A stretch of DNA of 64,000 nt from Kribbella sp. VKM Ac-2569 (GTDB lineage: Bacteria; Actinomycetota; Actinomycetes; Propionibacteriales; Kribbellaceae), in contig NZ_SGXJ01000001.1 of NCBI RefSeq assembly GCF_004216905.1, positions 930,001 to 994,000 of the forward strand. Reading direction: 5' to 3'. The first letter of the stretch is position 1, and each line of letters starts with the position of its first letter. The translations under genes were made by a program, and so were the position numbers. Below the pieces are notes generated by a model. It was not told where the DNA came from. It worked only from the letters and a program-made list of their open reading frames with translations, and ran no database searches. Below, piece by piece: positions 8,554-16,454 of the stretch.

Positions 8554-9417
8554 ATGCAGAAGCTGGTCAGTGTCGGATTGCAGACAATCGGAGTGTTGTC
8601 ACCGCGACTCGGCGGGCGGCTCGCGTTCAACCTGTGGCGGCGTCCGCTCGCCCGCGGTCGGGTCCGTCCGGATGAGCAGATTGTTCACAATGCCGCACGG
8701 GTCGAGATTGTCGACAATGTGAAGACCTACAACTGGGGCGACGGCAACCGCCCGGTGCTCCTCGTCCATGGCTGGCGTTCCCGCGCCTCGCGGTACGCCG
8801 GATTCATCACGCGCCTGCTCGAGCTCGGGTACAGCCCAGTGTCGTACGACGCTCCCGCGCACGGGGACTCGGACGGCGACGTCGTGTCGATCCTCGGCCA
8901 CCAGCGGATCATCCGCGCACTGGAGGAACGCCACGGCCCGTTCGAGGGCGTGATCGCGCACTCGCTCGGCGTACCGTTCGCGCTGTACGCCGTCCGCGAG
9001 GGCGTCGCGGCCAAACGGCTGGTGATGATCAGCGGCGTCGCGGACTTCGCGTACCTGGCCGACACGTTCTGCGCCCAGCTCGGCCTGGGGCCGAAGATCA
9101 ATCAGCAACTGCGGCGACAGATCGAGCGCGGGTACTTCGACGGCGACGACCAGATCTGGACGCGCTTCTCGGTGACGGCCGGAAAGCTCGAGCTCCTGGT
9201 GATCCACAACGACGAGGACGAGATCGTCGACCCGGCGCAGGCCCAGGTGCTGCTACGCAACTACGGCGACCGCGCGCACTTCCTGCCGACGACCGGCCTC
9301 GGCCACCGCCGGATCCTCTCGGACCCGGCAGTGATCACCGAAGCCGTCGCATTCCTGCAAGACCCAGATTCAGAGCAGAACTCAGATGTCCCGGAAGGTC
9401 TCGATCTGAGCGCCTAG
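8554..9417 (+). CDS. Alpha/beta hydrolase
   Basis: A 287-residue alpha/beta-hydrolase. The oxyanion strand is PVLLVHGWRSRASRY, the nucleophile elbow is A-H-S-L-G (Ser in GVIAHSLGVPFALYA, with Ala replacing the usual first Gly), the acid is in HNDEDEIVDPAQA and the His in TGLGHRRIL, so the triad is complete. No signal peptide; probably a cytosolic esterase or lipase-like enzyme of unknown substrate. Shine-Dalgarno GGAGGGG precedes ATG 8554. Controlled with the divergent TetR gene. Two AT-rich palindromes (8680-8691 and 8707-8718) lie inside the coding sequence. The 3' end overlaps the converging MurA fusion by 36 bp. Confidence 0.8.
   Translation: MQKLVSVGLQTIGVLSPRLGGRLAFNLWRRPLARGRVRPDEQIVHNAARVEIVDNVKTYNWGDGNRPVLLVHGWRSRASRYAGFITRLLELGYSPVSYDAPAHGDSDGDVVSILGHQRIIRALEERHGPFEGVIAHSLGVPFALYAVREGVAAKRLVMISGVADFAYLADTFCAQLGLGPKINQQLRRQIERGYFDGDDQIWTRFSVTAGKLELLVIHNDEDEIVDPAQAQVLLRNYGDRAHFLPTTGLGHRRILSDPAVITEAVAFLQDPDSEQNSDVPEGLDLSA
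8680..8718 (+). repeat. Paired ATTGT-NN-ACAAT palindromes inside hydrolase gene
   Basis: ATTGTTCACAAT at 8680-8691 and ATTGTCGACAAT at 8707-8718 are centred 27 bp apart. They encode IVHN and IVDN using ATT and AAT codons that are rare in this sequence. The same word recurs in the sugar operon at 31-37 kb. Confidence 0.6.
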
Positions 9418-10908
9418 CGAGTTCAGCCGGGTCGCCAGGTCCTCGTAGCCGCGGTTGATCACGTAGACGCTGCGCAGGACCGACGTACCCTTCGCGGCCA
9501 TCATCGCGATCAGCGTCACGACGGCCGGGCGGAGCGCCGGCGGGCACATGATCTCGGCGCCGGAGAAGTGCGTCGGCCCCTCGACCATCACGCGGTGCGG
9601 GTCGAGCAGCTTGACCCGGCCGCCGAGCTTGTTCAGGTCGGTCAGGTAGATCGCGCGGTTCTCGTAGACCCAGTCGTGGATCAGCGTCTGCCCGGTGGCG
9701 GTCGCCGCGATCACCGCGAAGAACGGCAGGTTGTCGATGTTCAGGCCCGGGAACGGCATCGGGTGGATCTTGTCGATCGGCGCGTGCAGCTTCGACGGCC
9801 GGGTGGTGAGGTCGACGAGCCGGGTACGGCCGTTCTCGGCGAGGTACTCCGTACTGCGGTCGTAGTCGAGCCCCATCTCCTCCAGCAGCGCGAGCTCGAT
9901 CTCCAGGAACTCCACCGGCGCGCGCCGGATGGTGATCTCGGACTTCGTGACGATCGCCGCGGTCAGCAGGCTCATCGCCTCGATCGGGTCCTCGGACGGC
10001 GCGTAGTCGACGTCCACGTCGATGTCGGCCTTGCCGTGCACGGTCAGCGTCGTGGTGCCGATGCCGTCGATCTTCACGCCGAGCAGGTCGAGGTAGAAGC
10101 ACAGGTCCTGGACCATGTAGTTCGGGCTGGCGTTGCGGATCACCGTGACACCGTCGTACCGGGCTGCGGCCATGATCGCGTTCTCGGTCACGGTGTCGCC
10201 GCGCTCGGTCAGCACGATCGGCTTGCCCGGGGCGATTGCCCGGTTCACCAGGGCGTGGTACTGCCCGCCGGTCGCCTTCACCTCGAGACCGAACGGCCGC
10301 AGCGCGGTCAGGTGCGGCTCGACGGTGCGGGTGCCGAGATCGCAGCCGCCGGCGTACGGCAGCTCGAACGCGTCCTCGCGGTGCAGCAGCGGACCGAGGA
10401 ACATGATGATGGAGCGGGTACGACGGGCCGCCTCGGCATCCATCGCACTGAGGTCGAGGTGCGTCGGCGGGATGATCTCCAGGTCGCCGGCGTCGTTCAG
10501 CCAGGTGGTCTTGACGCCGATCGAGTTCAGCACCTCGAGCAGGCGGTTGACCTCCTCGATGCGCGCGACCTTGCGCAACGTCGTACGGCCCTTGTTCAGC
10601 AGCGATGCGCAGAGCAGCGCGACGCCCGCGTTCTTGCTCGACTTCACGTCGATGGCGCCGGACAATCTCCGGCCGCCGGCGACACGGAGGTGGACCGGGC
10701 CGCCGCCGAGAGAGACAATTTCGGAGTCGAGCGCCTCGCCGATCCGGGCGAGCATCTCGAGGGTGAGGTTCTGATGACCCTTCTCGATCCTGTTCACCGC
10801 ACTCTGGCTGGTGTTCAGTACTTCCGCGAGCTGCGTCTGCGTCCAGCCGCGATGCTTACGGGCGTCCCGGATGAGATTTCCGATCCGGCTCAGGTAGTCA
10901 TCGGTCAT
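9382..10908 (-). CDS. murA: XRE helix-turn-helix fused to MurA-family enolpyruvyl transferase
   Basis: A 508-residue protein, about 90 longer than ordinary MurA. Residues 5-60 are an XRE/Cro HTH (TQTQLAEVLNTSQSAVNRIEKG); residues about 70-505 are an EPSP synthase-fold domain of the MurA family, which adds enolpyruvate from PEP to UDP-GlcNAc in peptidoglycan synthesis. Kept MurA residues are the Lys-Asn pair at 92-93 (SSKNAG), the loop Cys at 189 (AGGCDLGTR) with Arg194, and Arg418 in YENRA. The FPTD motif that carries the catalytic Asp305 of enterobacterial MurA reads FPGLNID here (386-392). TAAGGT ends 7 nt before the ATG and a perfect palindrome overlaps it. The fusion suggests a regulator whose DNA binding depends on a cell-wall nucleotide. 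Confidence 0.85.
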   Translation of the reverse strand: MTDDYLSRIGNLIRDARKHRGWTQTQLAEVLNTSQSAVNRIEKGHQNLTLEMLARIGEALDSEIVSLGGGPVHLRVAGGRRLSGAIDVKSSKNAGVALLCASLLNKGRTTLRKVARIEEVNRLLEVLNSIGVKTTWLNDAGDLEIIPPTHLDLSAMDAEAARRTRSIIMFLGPLLHREDAFELPYAGGCDLGTRTVEPHLTALRPFGLEVKATGGQYHALVNRAIAPGKPIVLTERGDTVTENAIMAAARYDGVTVIRNASPNYMVQDLCFYLDLLGVKIDGIGTTTLTVHGKADIDVDVDYAPSEDPIEAMSLLTAAIVTKSEITIRRAPVEFLEIELALLEEMGLDYDRSTEYLAENGRTRLVDLTTRPSKLHAPIDKIHPMPFPGLNIDNLPFFAVIAATATGQTLIHDWVYENRAIYLTDLNKLGGRVKLLDPHRVMVEGPTHFSGAEIMCPPALRPAVVTLIAMMAAKGTSVLRSVYVINRGYEDLATRLNSLGAQIETFRDI

Positions 10909-10915
10909 GCGCGGG

Positions 10916-10937
10916 ACCTTATCTCATATATGAGATA
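10916..10937 (-). promoter_or_regulatory. -10 box and perfect 18-bp palindrome at the XRE-MurA promoter
   Basis: TATCTCATATATGAGATA at 10920-10937 is a perfect 18-bp palindrome and strikingly A/T-rich for this genome. On the minus strand its edge overlaps the -10 hexamer TAAGGT (10921-10916), which is followed after 7 nt by the ATG. The position is ideal for repression by the gene's own HTH domain. Confidence 0.7.
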
Positions 10938-11020
10938 CGTCTGCACCGACCCGCCGGTGTCAGCGTATCCAACGTCACGTCGACTCCTGTACCCACCCTC
11001 GACAGGCCCCGCACGGTCTG

Positions 11021-11049
11021 TTGATACAGCCGCCGCCTAGAGTTATCAA
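11021..11049 (+). promoter_or_regulatory. Putative promoter with inverted repeat before the four-repeat protein
   Basis: TTGATA (11021-11026) and TATCAA (11044-11049) form a 6-bp inverted repeat with a 17-bp spacer, and TAGAGT at 11038-11043 may be a -10. The spacing between TTGATA and TAGAGT is too short for a standard promoter, so TTGATA is more likely an operator half than a -35. Confidence 0.3.
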
Positions 11050-11081
11050 AACTCCCGCCGCCACTCGGAGAGGACCAGCAG

Positions 11082-12302
11082 ATGCCCGAGGACACCTCCG
11101 CCGCGGTGGTCAACGAGTTCGAGGCGGAGTCGTGGCCGCTGGAGGCTGCCGCGGACAGCCTGCACCAGGTCATCGAAGGCTTCCACAACGGGGACACCCG
11201 GCCGCTGGTGATCGGCGACGGCGACCAGCCAGTGCTCGTGGTGCTGGCGATCGCCGACCTGGCCGACTTCCGGGCCCGGATCGCGGACCTGCTCGGCAAC
11301 CCGGTCGACGCCGGCTGGCTGCGGTACTACCTGCGCTCCAACTTCGACATGAGCTCCGAGCGGCTGGTCGAGCTGCTCGGAGTGGACACGGATCATGGGC
11401 TGTCCTCGCTGGCCAGTCAGGTGAACGTCGAGCAGGCCGCGACGCTGATGTCCGACCACGTACGCCGTACCGAGGCCGGCGGCAACCCGCTGATGCTGAT
11501 CGGCGACGGGACGATGGCGACCGCCGCGCTGCTGTCCTTCCAGGCGTTCCAGGTGCTGCTCGCGATGGAAGGTGACGGGAAGGGCGAGGACGACTCCTGC
11601 GCGCACGACGACGAGGAGAAGCCCACCACGCCGCTGGAGGTGCTCGCCGAGCGGATCGGGCCGGTGTCGACGCAGCTGGTCGCGCAGATCAACGCCGGCC
11701 GCGAGCCGGGCCTCCCGCGGTACGAGCTGCACTTCGAGGACGAGCTGATCGAGCACCTGCGTGACCTGGAGGCGCGTGCGCAGAAGGCGCCGGGCGGTGG
11801 CGCGTACGACGAGTTGAACGCGCTGCTGCACCAGTTCGACCAGATGCGCAGCGGGCTGATCGAGGCGGAGGCCGACGAGGAGCCGGACGAGGCGCCGTAC
11901 CTCGAGGCGTCCGATCTCAAGGCGGCGCTGCCGGACATCCGGGACGCGTTCCGCGACGGCGCCGACGACCCGTACCTGGTCGGTCTGGACGGGCGGCCGC
12001 TCGCGGGGCTGATCTCGTTCGACCTGTACGAGGAGCTGCAGAAGGTCTCGGTCGAGCTGGACGGGACGGACGAGGCACCGGTCCTGCCGCTGCCCGAGCC
12101 GCGCTGGGAGAACGGCCCGCGGCTGGTGCCGTTCGAGGTCGCGCTCGAGATGTGCGAGGCGGTCATCGAGGACCTCACCAACGGCGAGGCGTCGATGCTG
12201 TTCATCGCCGACGATGACAACGAGCCCGAACTGGTCCTCGCTCCCCTGGTCTGGCTCTGGGCGTACGTCGACCACCTGAACATGGAAGGCGCCGACGCCT
12301 GA
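11082..12302 (+). CDS. Unidentified 406-residue protein with four Phd/YefM-like repeats
   Basis: I do not recognise this acidic protein. It contains four segments of about 50 residues with the pattern of Phd/YefM antitoxin folds: an amphipathic helix, a short N-G/D-G turn, a strand pair with D-G-x-P, then a helix. They lie near residues 20-70 (IEGFHNGDTRPLVIGDGDQPVLVV), 112-162, 273-322 (FRDGADDPYLVGLDGRPLAGLIS) and 347-398. Between copies 2 and 3 is RYELHFEDELIEHLRDLEARA, which looks faintly like the start of a RelE/ParE toxin, but this is weak. No DNA-binding basic patch is obvious. Start at ATG 11082 has Shine-Dalgarno GGAGAGG. It is transcribed away from the XRE-MurA gene. Confidence 0.55.
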   Translation: MPEDTSAAVVNEFEAESWPLEAAADSLHQVIEGFHNGDTRPLVIGDGDQPVLVVLAIADLADFRARIADLLGNPVDAGWLRYYLRSNFDMSSERLVELLGVDTDHGLSSLASQVNVEQAATLMSDHVRRTEAGGNPLMLIGDGTMATAALLSFQAFQVLLAMEGDGKGEDDSCAHDDEEKPTTPLEVLAERIGPVSTQLVAQINAGREPGLPRYELHFEDELIEHLRDLEARAQKAPGGGAYDELNALLHQFDQMRSGLIEAEADEEPDEAPYLEASDLKAALPDIRDAFRDGADDPYLVGLDGRPLAGLISFDLYEELQKVSVELDGTDEAPVLPLPEPRWENGPRLVPFEVALEMCEAVIEDLTNGEASMLFIADDDNEPELVLAPLVWLWAYVDHLNMEGADA

Positions 12303-12305
12303 CCG

Positions 12306-12584
12306 TCAGCTGAACGGGAAGAGCGGCTGCCATTCGGCGAGGGTGGCGATCTCGTAGACGTCGGCCGGGGTGTACGGGTCCTTGGCGAGGATGTCGCGGA
12401 GCTCTGCCTCGTCGGCGACGTCGTACACGAGCAGCGCACCGGTCTGGTCGGCGAACGGTCCGGCGGCGACGAGCTTGCCGTCGGCCTTCAGCGCGGTGAG
12501 GTACTCGCGGTGCGCCGGACGGACCTCCATCCGGCGGTCGGTCCGGTCAACGTCGAAGCGCAGCTGAACGACATATTGGGCCAT
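12306..12584 (-). CDS. YciI-family protein
   Basis: A 92-residue YciI-like protein (ferredoxin-like alpha/beta barrel). The family hallmarks are RPAHREYLTALKADGKLVAAGPF, which contains the conserved His and the Gly-Pro-Phe, and the Asp in AELRDILAKDPYTPADVYE. Members have weak hydrolase or binding roles; no function can be assigned here. TAGAGT ends 7 nt before the ATG at 12584 with no Shine-Dalgarno, which supports this start over the longer frame. It converges on the four-repeat gene with 3 bp between stops. Confidence 0.75.
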   Translation of the reverse strand: MAQYVVQLRFDVDRTDRRMEVRPAHREYLTALKADGKLVAAGPFADQTGALLVYDVADEAELRDILAKDPYTPADVYEIATLAEWQPLFPFS

Positions 12585-12733
12585 GCCCCGAACTCTACAA
12601 TGCCCTTGGAAACAAGGAGATTTGGTGCGGGAAAGGGAGTCACGAGCCGCCACAGCGGCTGGTTCAGGTCAGACCCGAAAGTCGACGAGTGATCTCCCTT
12701 CCCGCCCGGATATTCTCACCAGCCGATGGCCCC

Positions 12734-13513
12734 CTACGCAAGGGGTTGGTTAAGGGAAATTCCTACAGACAGTTGATTGAGATAACGCTTCGTGATCGAA
12801 CCCCCGGCCGCATCGATGAACACGCCGATGCACTCGTACAGTCGGTCACGCCGGTCCGTTGTCAAGGCCCGATGACCCGAATACGAGGACAGAAGTTCGA
12901 GGTACTCGGCCGTCGAATAGACCGCATCCCACGCATAGCTGCGGAACTCCACGGTCCCGAAAAGCTGCGTCTCCCCGAGCCCTGCCGGATCCACCGGTAC
13001 GTCGTCCGCGGCCGGCAAACCGCCCTTCACCGCATCGTCGGTGAACCGGTCGTAGCAGGACTGCACGTCGACGAAGAACTGCTCGGAGCCGCCCGCGACG
13101 TGATGCGTCGACACGACCGCCAGCGCGCCACCCGGCCGCAGCACGTCCACACAGCGCTGGACGCGCGTCGCCGGATCGAGCCAGTGGAACGCGGTCGCCG
13201 AGATGACCAGGTCGAACTCCGCCGACGGCAGCTCCCAGGTGTCGAAGTCCGCGACGATGACCTCGACCTCGGGAAGCTTCCGCTGCAGTACGCCCGCGAG
13301 CTCCGGACTCAGCTCGACCGCGGTGACCGACCAGCCACGCTGCACCATGGCAGCAGTCGCCTGGCCGGTCCCGGGCCCGATCTCCAGCACCTTCGGCCGA
13401 TCCCCGGCGATCCGCGCGAGCTCGTCGAAGAGCTCGCGCGGATAGGCCGGCCGAACGCGGTCGTACAGCTCCGCGTCTTCTCCGAAGGTCTGCCGAAGGT
13501 TCTGTCTGCTCAC
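12734..13513 (-). CDS. Class I SAM-dependent methyltransferase
   Basis: A 259-residue methyltransferase. Motif I is KVLEIGPGTGQATAAM, the acidic end of strand 2 is VTAVELSPEL, motif II is FDLVISATAFHWLDPATR and motif III is LRPGGALAVVS. The N-terminal FGEDAELYDRVRPAYP and the FHWLD sequence are typical of small-molecule methyltransferases of the type 11/25 class. Substrate unknown. Its start overlaps the ppdK stop by 4 bp (ATGA), so it is the second gene of a ppdK operon. Confidence 0.8.
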   Translation of the reverse strand: MSRQNLRQTFGEDAELYDRVRPAYPRELFDELARIAGDRPKVLEIGPGTGQATAAMVQRGWSVTAVELSPELAGVLQRKLPEVEVIVADFDTWELPSAEFDLVISATAFHWLDPATRVQRCVDVLRPGGALAVVSTHHVAGGSEQFFVDVQSCYDRFTDDAVKGGLPAADDVPVDPAGLGETQLFGTVEFRSYAWDAVYSTAEYLELLSSYSGHRALTTDRRDRLYECIGVFIDAAGGSITKRYLNQLSVGISLNQPLA

Positions 13514-16167
13514 CCGGCCAATGCTGCCCGGCCTGCCTCCAGGCGTGCTACTGGAATACGGAACGGCGAGCAGGAGACGTAGTCGAGGCCGACCTCGTGG
13601 AAGAAGTGGATGCTGTCGGGGTCGCCTCCGTGCTCGCCGCAGATGCCGAGCTTGAGGTCCGGCTTGGTCGCTCGCCCGCGGTCCACACCGGTCCGCACCA
13701 GCGCGCCGACGCCTTCCCGGTCGATCGACTCGAACGGCGACACCGCGAAGATGCCCTTCTCCAGGTACCGCGAGAAGAACGCACCCTCGACGTCGTCACG
13801 GCTGAAGCCCCACGTGGTCTGGGTCAGGTCGTTGGTGCCGAACGAGAAGAAGTCGGCCGCCTCGGCGATCTGGTCCGCGATCACCGCGGCCCGCGGCAGC
13901 TCGATCATCGTGCCGATCGGGATCTCGGTGCCGCCAGGGTAGTCAGCCAGCACGCGTTCCACCTCGTCGCGGGCCAAATGCAGCTCCTGTACGGCGCCGA
14001 CCAGCGGGATCATGATCTCCGGCCGCGGATCCTTGCCCTGGGCCCGCAACTCGGCGGTCGCCGACGCGATCGCCCGGACCTGCATCGCGAACAAACCGGG
14101 GATCACCAGCCCGAGCCTTACCCCGCGGAGGCCGAGCATCGGGTTCTCCTCGTGCAGCCGCTCGACCGCCGCGAGCAGCTTCACATCGTGCTCCGACTCC
14201 TCGCCCCGCTCGCGCGCCACCGCGACCTTGACCGCCAGCTCCTCCATCGACGGCAGGAACTCGTGCAGCGGCGGGTCGATCAGCCGGATCGTCACCGGCA
14301 GCCCGTCCATCGCGCCGAGCAGCTCCAGGAAGTCCCCGCGCTGCAAGGGTTCCAGCTCGGCCAGCGCGGCCTCGCGATCCGCGTCGTTGTCCGCGAGGAT
14401 CAGCCGCTCCACGGATTCGCGCCGCTCCCCCAGGAACATGTGCTCGGTCCGGCACAGCCCGATCCCCGACGCCCCGAACCGCCGCGCCCGCGCCGCGTCG
14501 TCCGCGGTGTCCGCATTGGTCCGTACGCCGAGTCGCCGTACGTCGTCCGCGTGCGTGATCAACCGGTGCACCGACGCGACCAGCTCGTCGCCCGCGTCCG
14601 GGGCCAGCGTGCCCTCGAAGTACTGCACGACCGGGGACGGTACGACCGGGACCTCGCCGCGGAACACCTCACCCGTGGTTCCGTCGATCGAGATCAACTC
14701 GCCGGCCTCGAGCACGGTGCCGTTCACCTTGATGGTGCCCTGGGCAACGTTCACGTCGAGCTCCTCGGCGCCGCAGACACAGGTCTTGCCCATGCCGCGC
14801 GCGACCACGGCCGCGTGCGAGGTCTTGCCGCCGCGGCTGGTCAGGATGCCCTGCGCCGCGATCATGCCGTGCAGGTCGTCGGGGTTGGTCTCGCGCCGGA
14901 CCAGGATGACCTTCTCGCCGCGCTCCGCGGCCTCGACTGCGGCCGCCGACGTGAACACGACCTTGCCCGAGGCCGCACCCGGCGACGCACCGATCGCCTT
15001 GGTGATCAGGTCCGTCGCGGCGTCCGCGTCGAACCGCGGGAACATCAGCTGCGCGAGCTGCGCGCCCTTCACCCGCTTGAGTGCCTCGTCGGTGTCGATC
15101 ACGCCTTCGTCGATCAGGCTGGTCGCGATCCGGAACGCCGCCGCCGCGGTCCGCTTGCCGACACGGGTCTGCAGCATCCACAGCTTGCCGCGCTCGACGG
15201 TGAACTCGATGTCGCACAGGTCGCGGTAGTGGCCTTCGAGCTTCGCCATGATCTCCATCAGGTCGTCGTACGACGCCTTGTCGATCTGCTCGAGGTCCGC
15301 GAGCGGGACGGTGTTGCGGATGCCCGCGACGACATCCTCGCCCTGGGCGTTCTGCAGGTAGTCGCCGTACACGCCGGGCTGCCCGCTCGACGGGTCGCGG
15401 GTGAACGCGACGCCGGTGCCGGAGTCCATGCCGAGGTTGCCGAACACCATCGAGCAGATGTTCACCGCCGTGCCGAGGTCGGTGGGGATGCGCTCCTGGC
15501 GGCGGTAGAGGATCGCGCGGTCCGAGTTCCAGGAGCGGAAGACTGCCTCGGTCGCGAGGTCCATCTGGGTCCGCGGGTCCTGAGGGAACTCGCGGTCGGT
15601 GTGCTCGTGCACGGCCTGCTTGAACGTCTCGACGAGGCGCTTCAGATCGGCGGCGTCCAGGTCCAGGTCGTTGCGCGTGCCCTTCGCCTGCTTGGCTTGT
15701 TCGATCGCGTCCTCGAATACGTCGCCTTCCATACCGAGCACGGTCTTGCCGAACATCTGGATCAGCCGGCGGTACGCGTCCCAGGCGAACCGGGGGTTGC
15801 CGGAGTGGTGCGCGAGCCCGTTCACCGAGTCGTCGTTGAGGCCGACGTTCAGGACCGTTTCCATCATGCCTGGCATCGAGACGGCGGCACCGGAGCGGAC
15901 CGAGACCAGCAGCGGATCGTCAGCCTGGCCGAGCTTCTTGCCCATCTTCTGCTCGAGCAGCGCCACATGGTGGTCGATCTCGTCGGCCAGGTCGGCCGGG
16001 ACCGCGCCGGTCTCCAGGTACGCGCGGCAGGCGTCCGCGGTGATGGTGAAACCGGGGGGCACCGGCAGGCCGAGGTTGGTCATCTCGGCCAGGTTCGCTC
16101 CCTTGCCGCCGAGGAGCTGCTTCATATCTTTGTTGCCTTCGGCGAAGTCGTAGACGAGTTTCGGCAC
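13510..16167 (-). CDS. ppdK: Pyruvate, phosphate dikinase
   Basis: An 885-residue PPDK that interconverts pyruvate, ATP and phosphate with PEP, AMP and pyrophosphate. The N-terminal ATP-grasp domain starts KLVYDFAEGNKDMKQLLGGKG; the swivelling His domain carries GGKTSHAAVVARGMGK with the phosphorylated His and GAEE; the C-terminal PEP/pyruvate barrel contains FGTNDLTQTTWGFSRDD and the late Cys region GICGEHGGDP. Length is normal for the family. Two GTG codons are possible: 16173 and 16167. I chose 16167 because the GGGAG element then has a 5-nt spacer, while it would abut the first GTG. A methyltransferase follows with ATGA overlap. Confidence 0.93.
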   Translation of the reverse strand: MPKLVYDFAEGNKDMKQLLGGKGANLAEMTNLGLPVPPGFTITADACRAYLETGAVPADLADEIDHHVALLEQKMGKKLGQADDPLLVSVRSGAAVSMPGMMETVLNVGLNDDSVNGLAHHSGNPRFAWDAYRRLIQMFGKTVLGMEGDVFEDAIEQAKQAKGTRNDLDLDAADLKRLVETFKQAVHEHTDREFPQDPRTQMDLATEAVFRSWNSDRAILYRRQERIPTDLGTAVNICSMVFGNLGMDSGTGVAFTRDPSSGQPGVYGDYLQNAQGEDVVAGIRNTVPLADLEQIDKASYDDLMEIMAKLEGHYRDLCDIEFTVERGKLWMLQTRVGKRTAAAAFRIATSLIDEGVIDTDEALKRVKGAQLAQLMFPRFDADAATDLITKAIGASPGAASGKVVFTSAAAVEAAERGEKVILVRRETNPDDLHGMIAAQGILTSRGGKTSHAAVVARGMGKTCVCGAEELDVNVAQGTIKVNGTVLEAGELISIDGTTGEVFRGEVPVVPSPVVQYFEGTLAPDAGDELVASVHRLITHADDVRRLGVRTNADTADDAARARRFGASGIGLCRTEHMFLGERRESVERLILADNDADREAALAELEPLQRGDFLELLGAMDGLPVTIRLIDPPLHEFLPSMEELAVKVAVARERGEESEHDVKLLAAVERLHEENPMLGLRGVRLGLVIPGLFAMQVRAIASATAELRAQGKDPRPEIMIPLVGAVQELHLARDEVERVLADYPGGTEIPIGTMIELPRAAVIADQIAEAADFFSFGTNDLTQTTWGFSRDDVEGAFFSRYLEKGIFAVSPFESIDREGVGALVRTGVDRGRATKPDLKLGICGEHGGDPDSIHFFHEVGLDYVSCSPFRIPVARLEAGRAALAG

Positions 16168-16270
16168 GGTCACTCCCTGGGTTGCAGGCGGGTGTTTTCA
16201 GGCGCGGGAAGATGGCCCGCTGGCCCGTCGACTCCGGCGGCGGGGGCGTACTTTCAGGGTAAGCCCAAAA

Positions 16271-16292
16271 ACCAGTCCAGTTGAACACTGGT
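16271..16292 (-). promoter_or_regulatory. Inverted repeat in the ppdK upstream region
   Basis: ACCAGT (16271-16276) and ACTGGT (16287-16292) form a 6-bp inverted repeat with a 10-bp spacer, about 105 bp upstream of ppdK. On the minus strand TTCAAC falls within it and TACCCT follows after 18 nt, a possible -35/-10 pair. Weak without data. The remainder of 16174-16454 shows no further gene. Confidence 0.3.
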
Positions 16293-16454
16293 CTCACGAT
16301 GCTGACGTGACCCTCCCCACAGGTCGAAGGTCGGAAAACCCTTCCCTGATTGACAACGCGAGACATTCGGCGTCTTCACCGATGAAACCTTCGAGACGGG
16401 CGCTGAGGCGGTTTCGTCGGTGGTGGGGTGGGTAGGCGGGCTAGAGTCTGCGGG

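Noticed and set aside
9568..11040. 490-codon plus-strand frame opposite the XRE-MurA gene
   Set aside because: Low-complexity Arg/Asp/Gln-rich shadow with no recognisable motif; the minus-strand gene explains the region.
12731..12745. CCCCT/AGGGG hairpin at the methyltransferase stop
   Set aside because: Only 5 bp of stem and it overlaps the stop codon; not convincing as a terminator.
13597..16284. 895-codon open frame on the plus strand opposite ppdK
   Set aside because: It is a shadow of ppdK created by high GC; the translation is rich in Arg/His/Asp/Val without any domain, while ppdK on the minus strand is complete and conserved.
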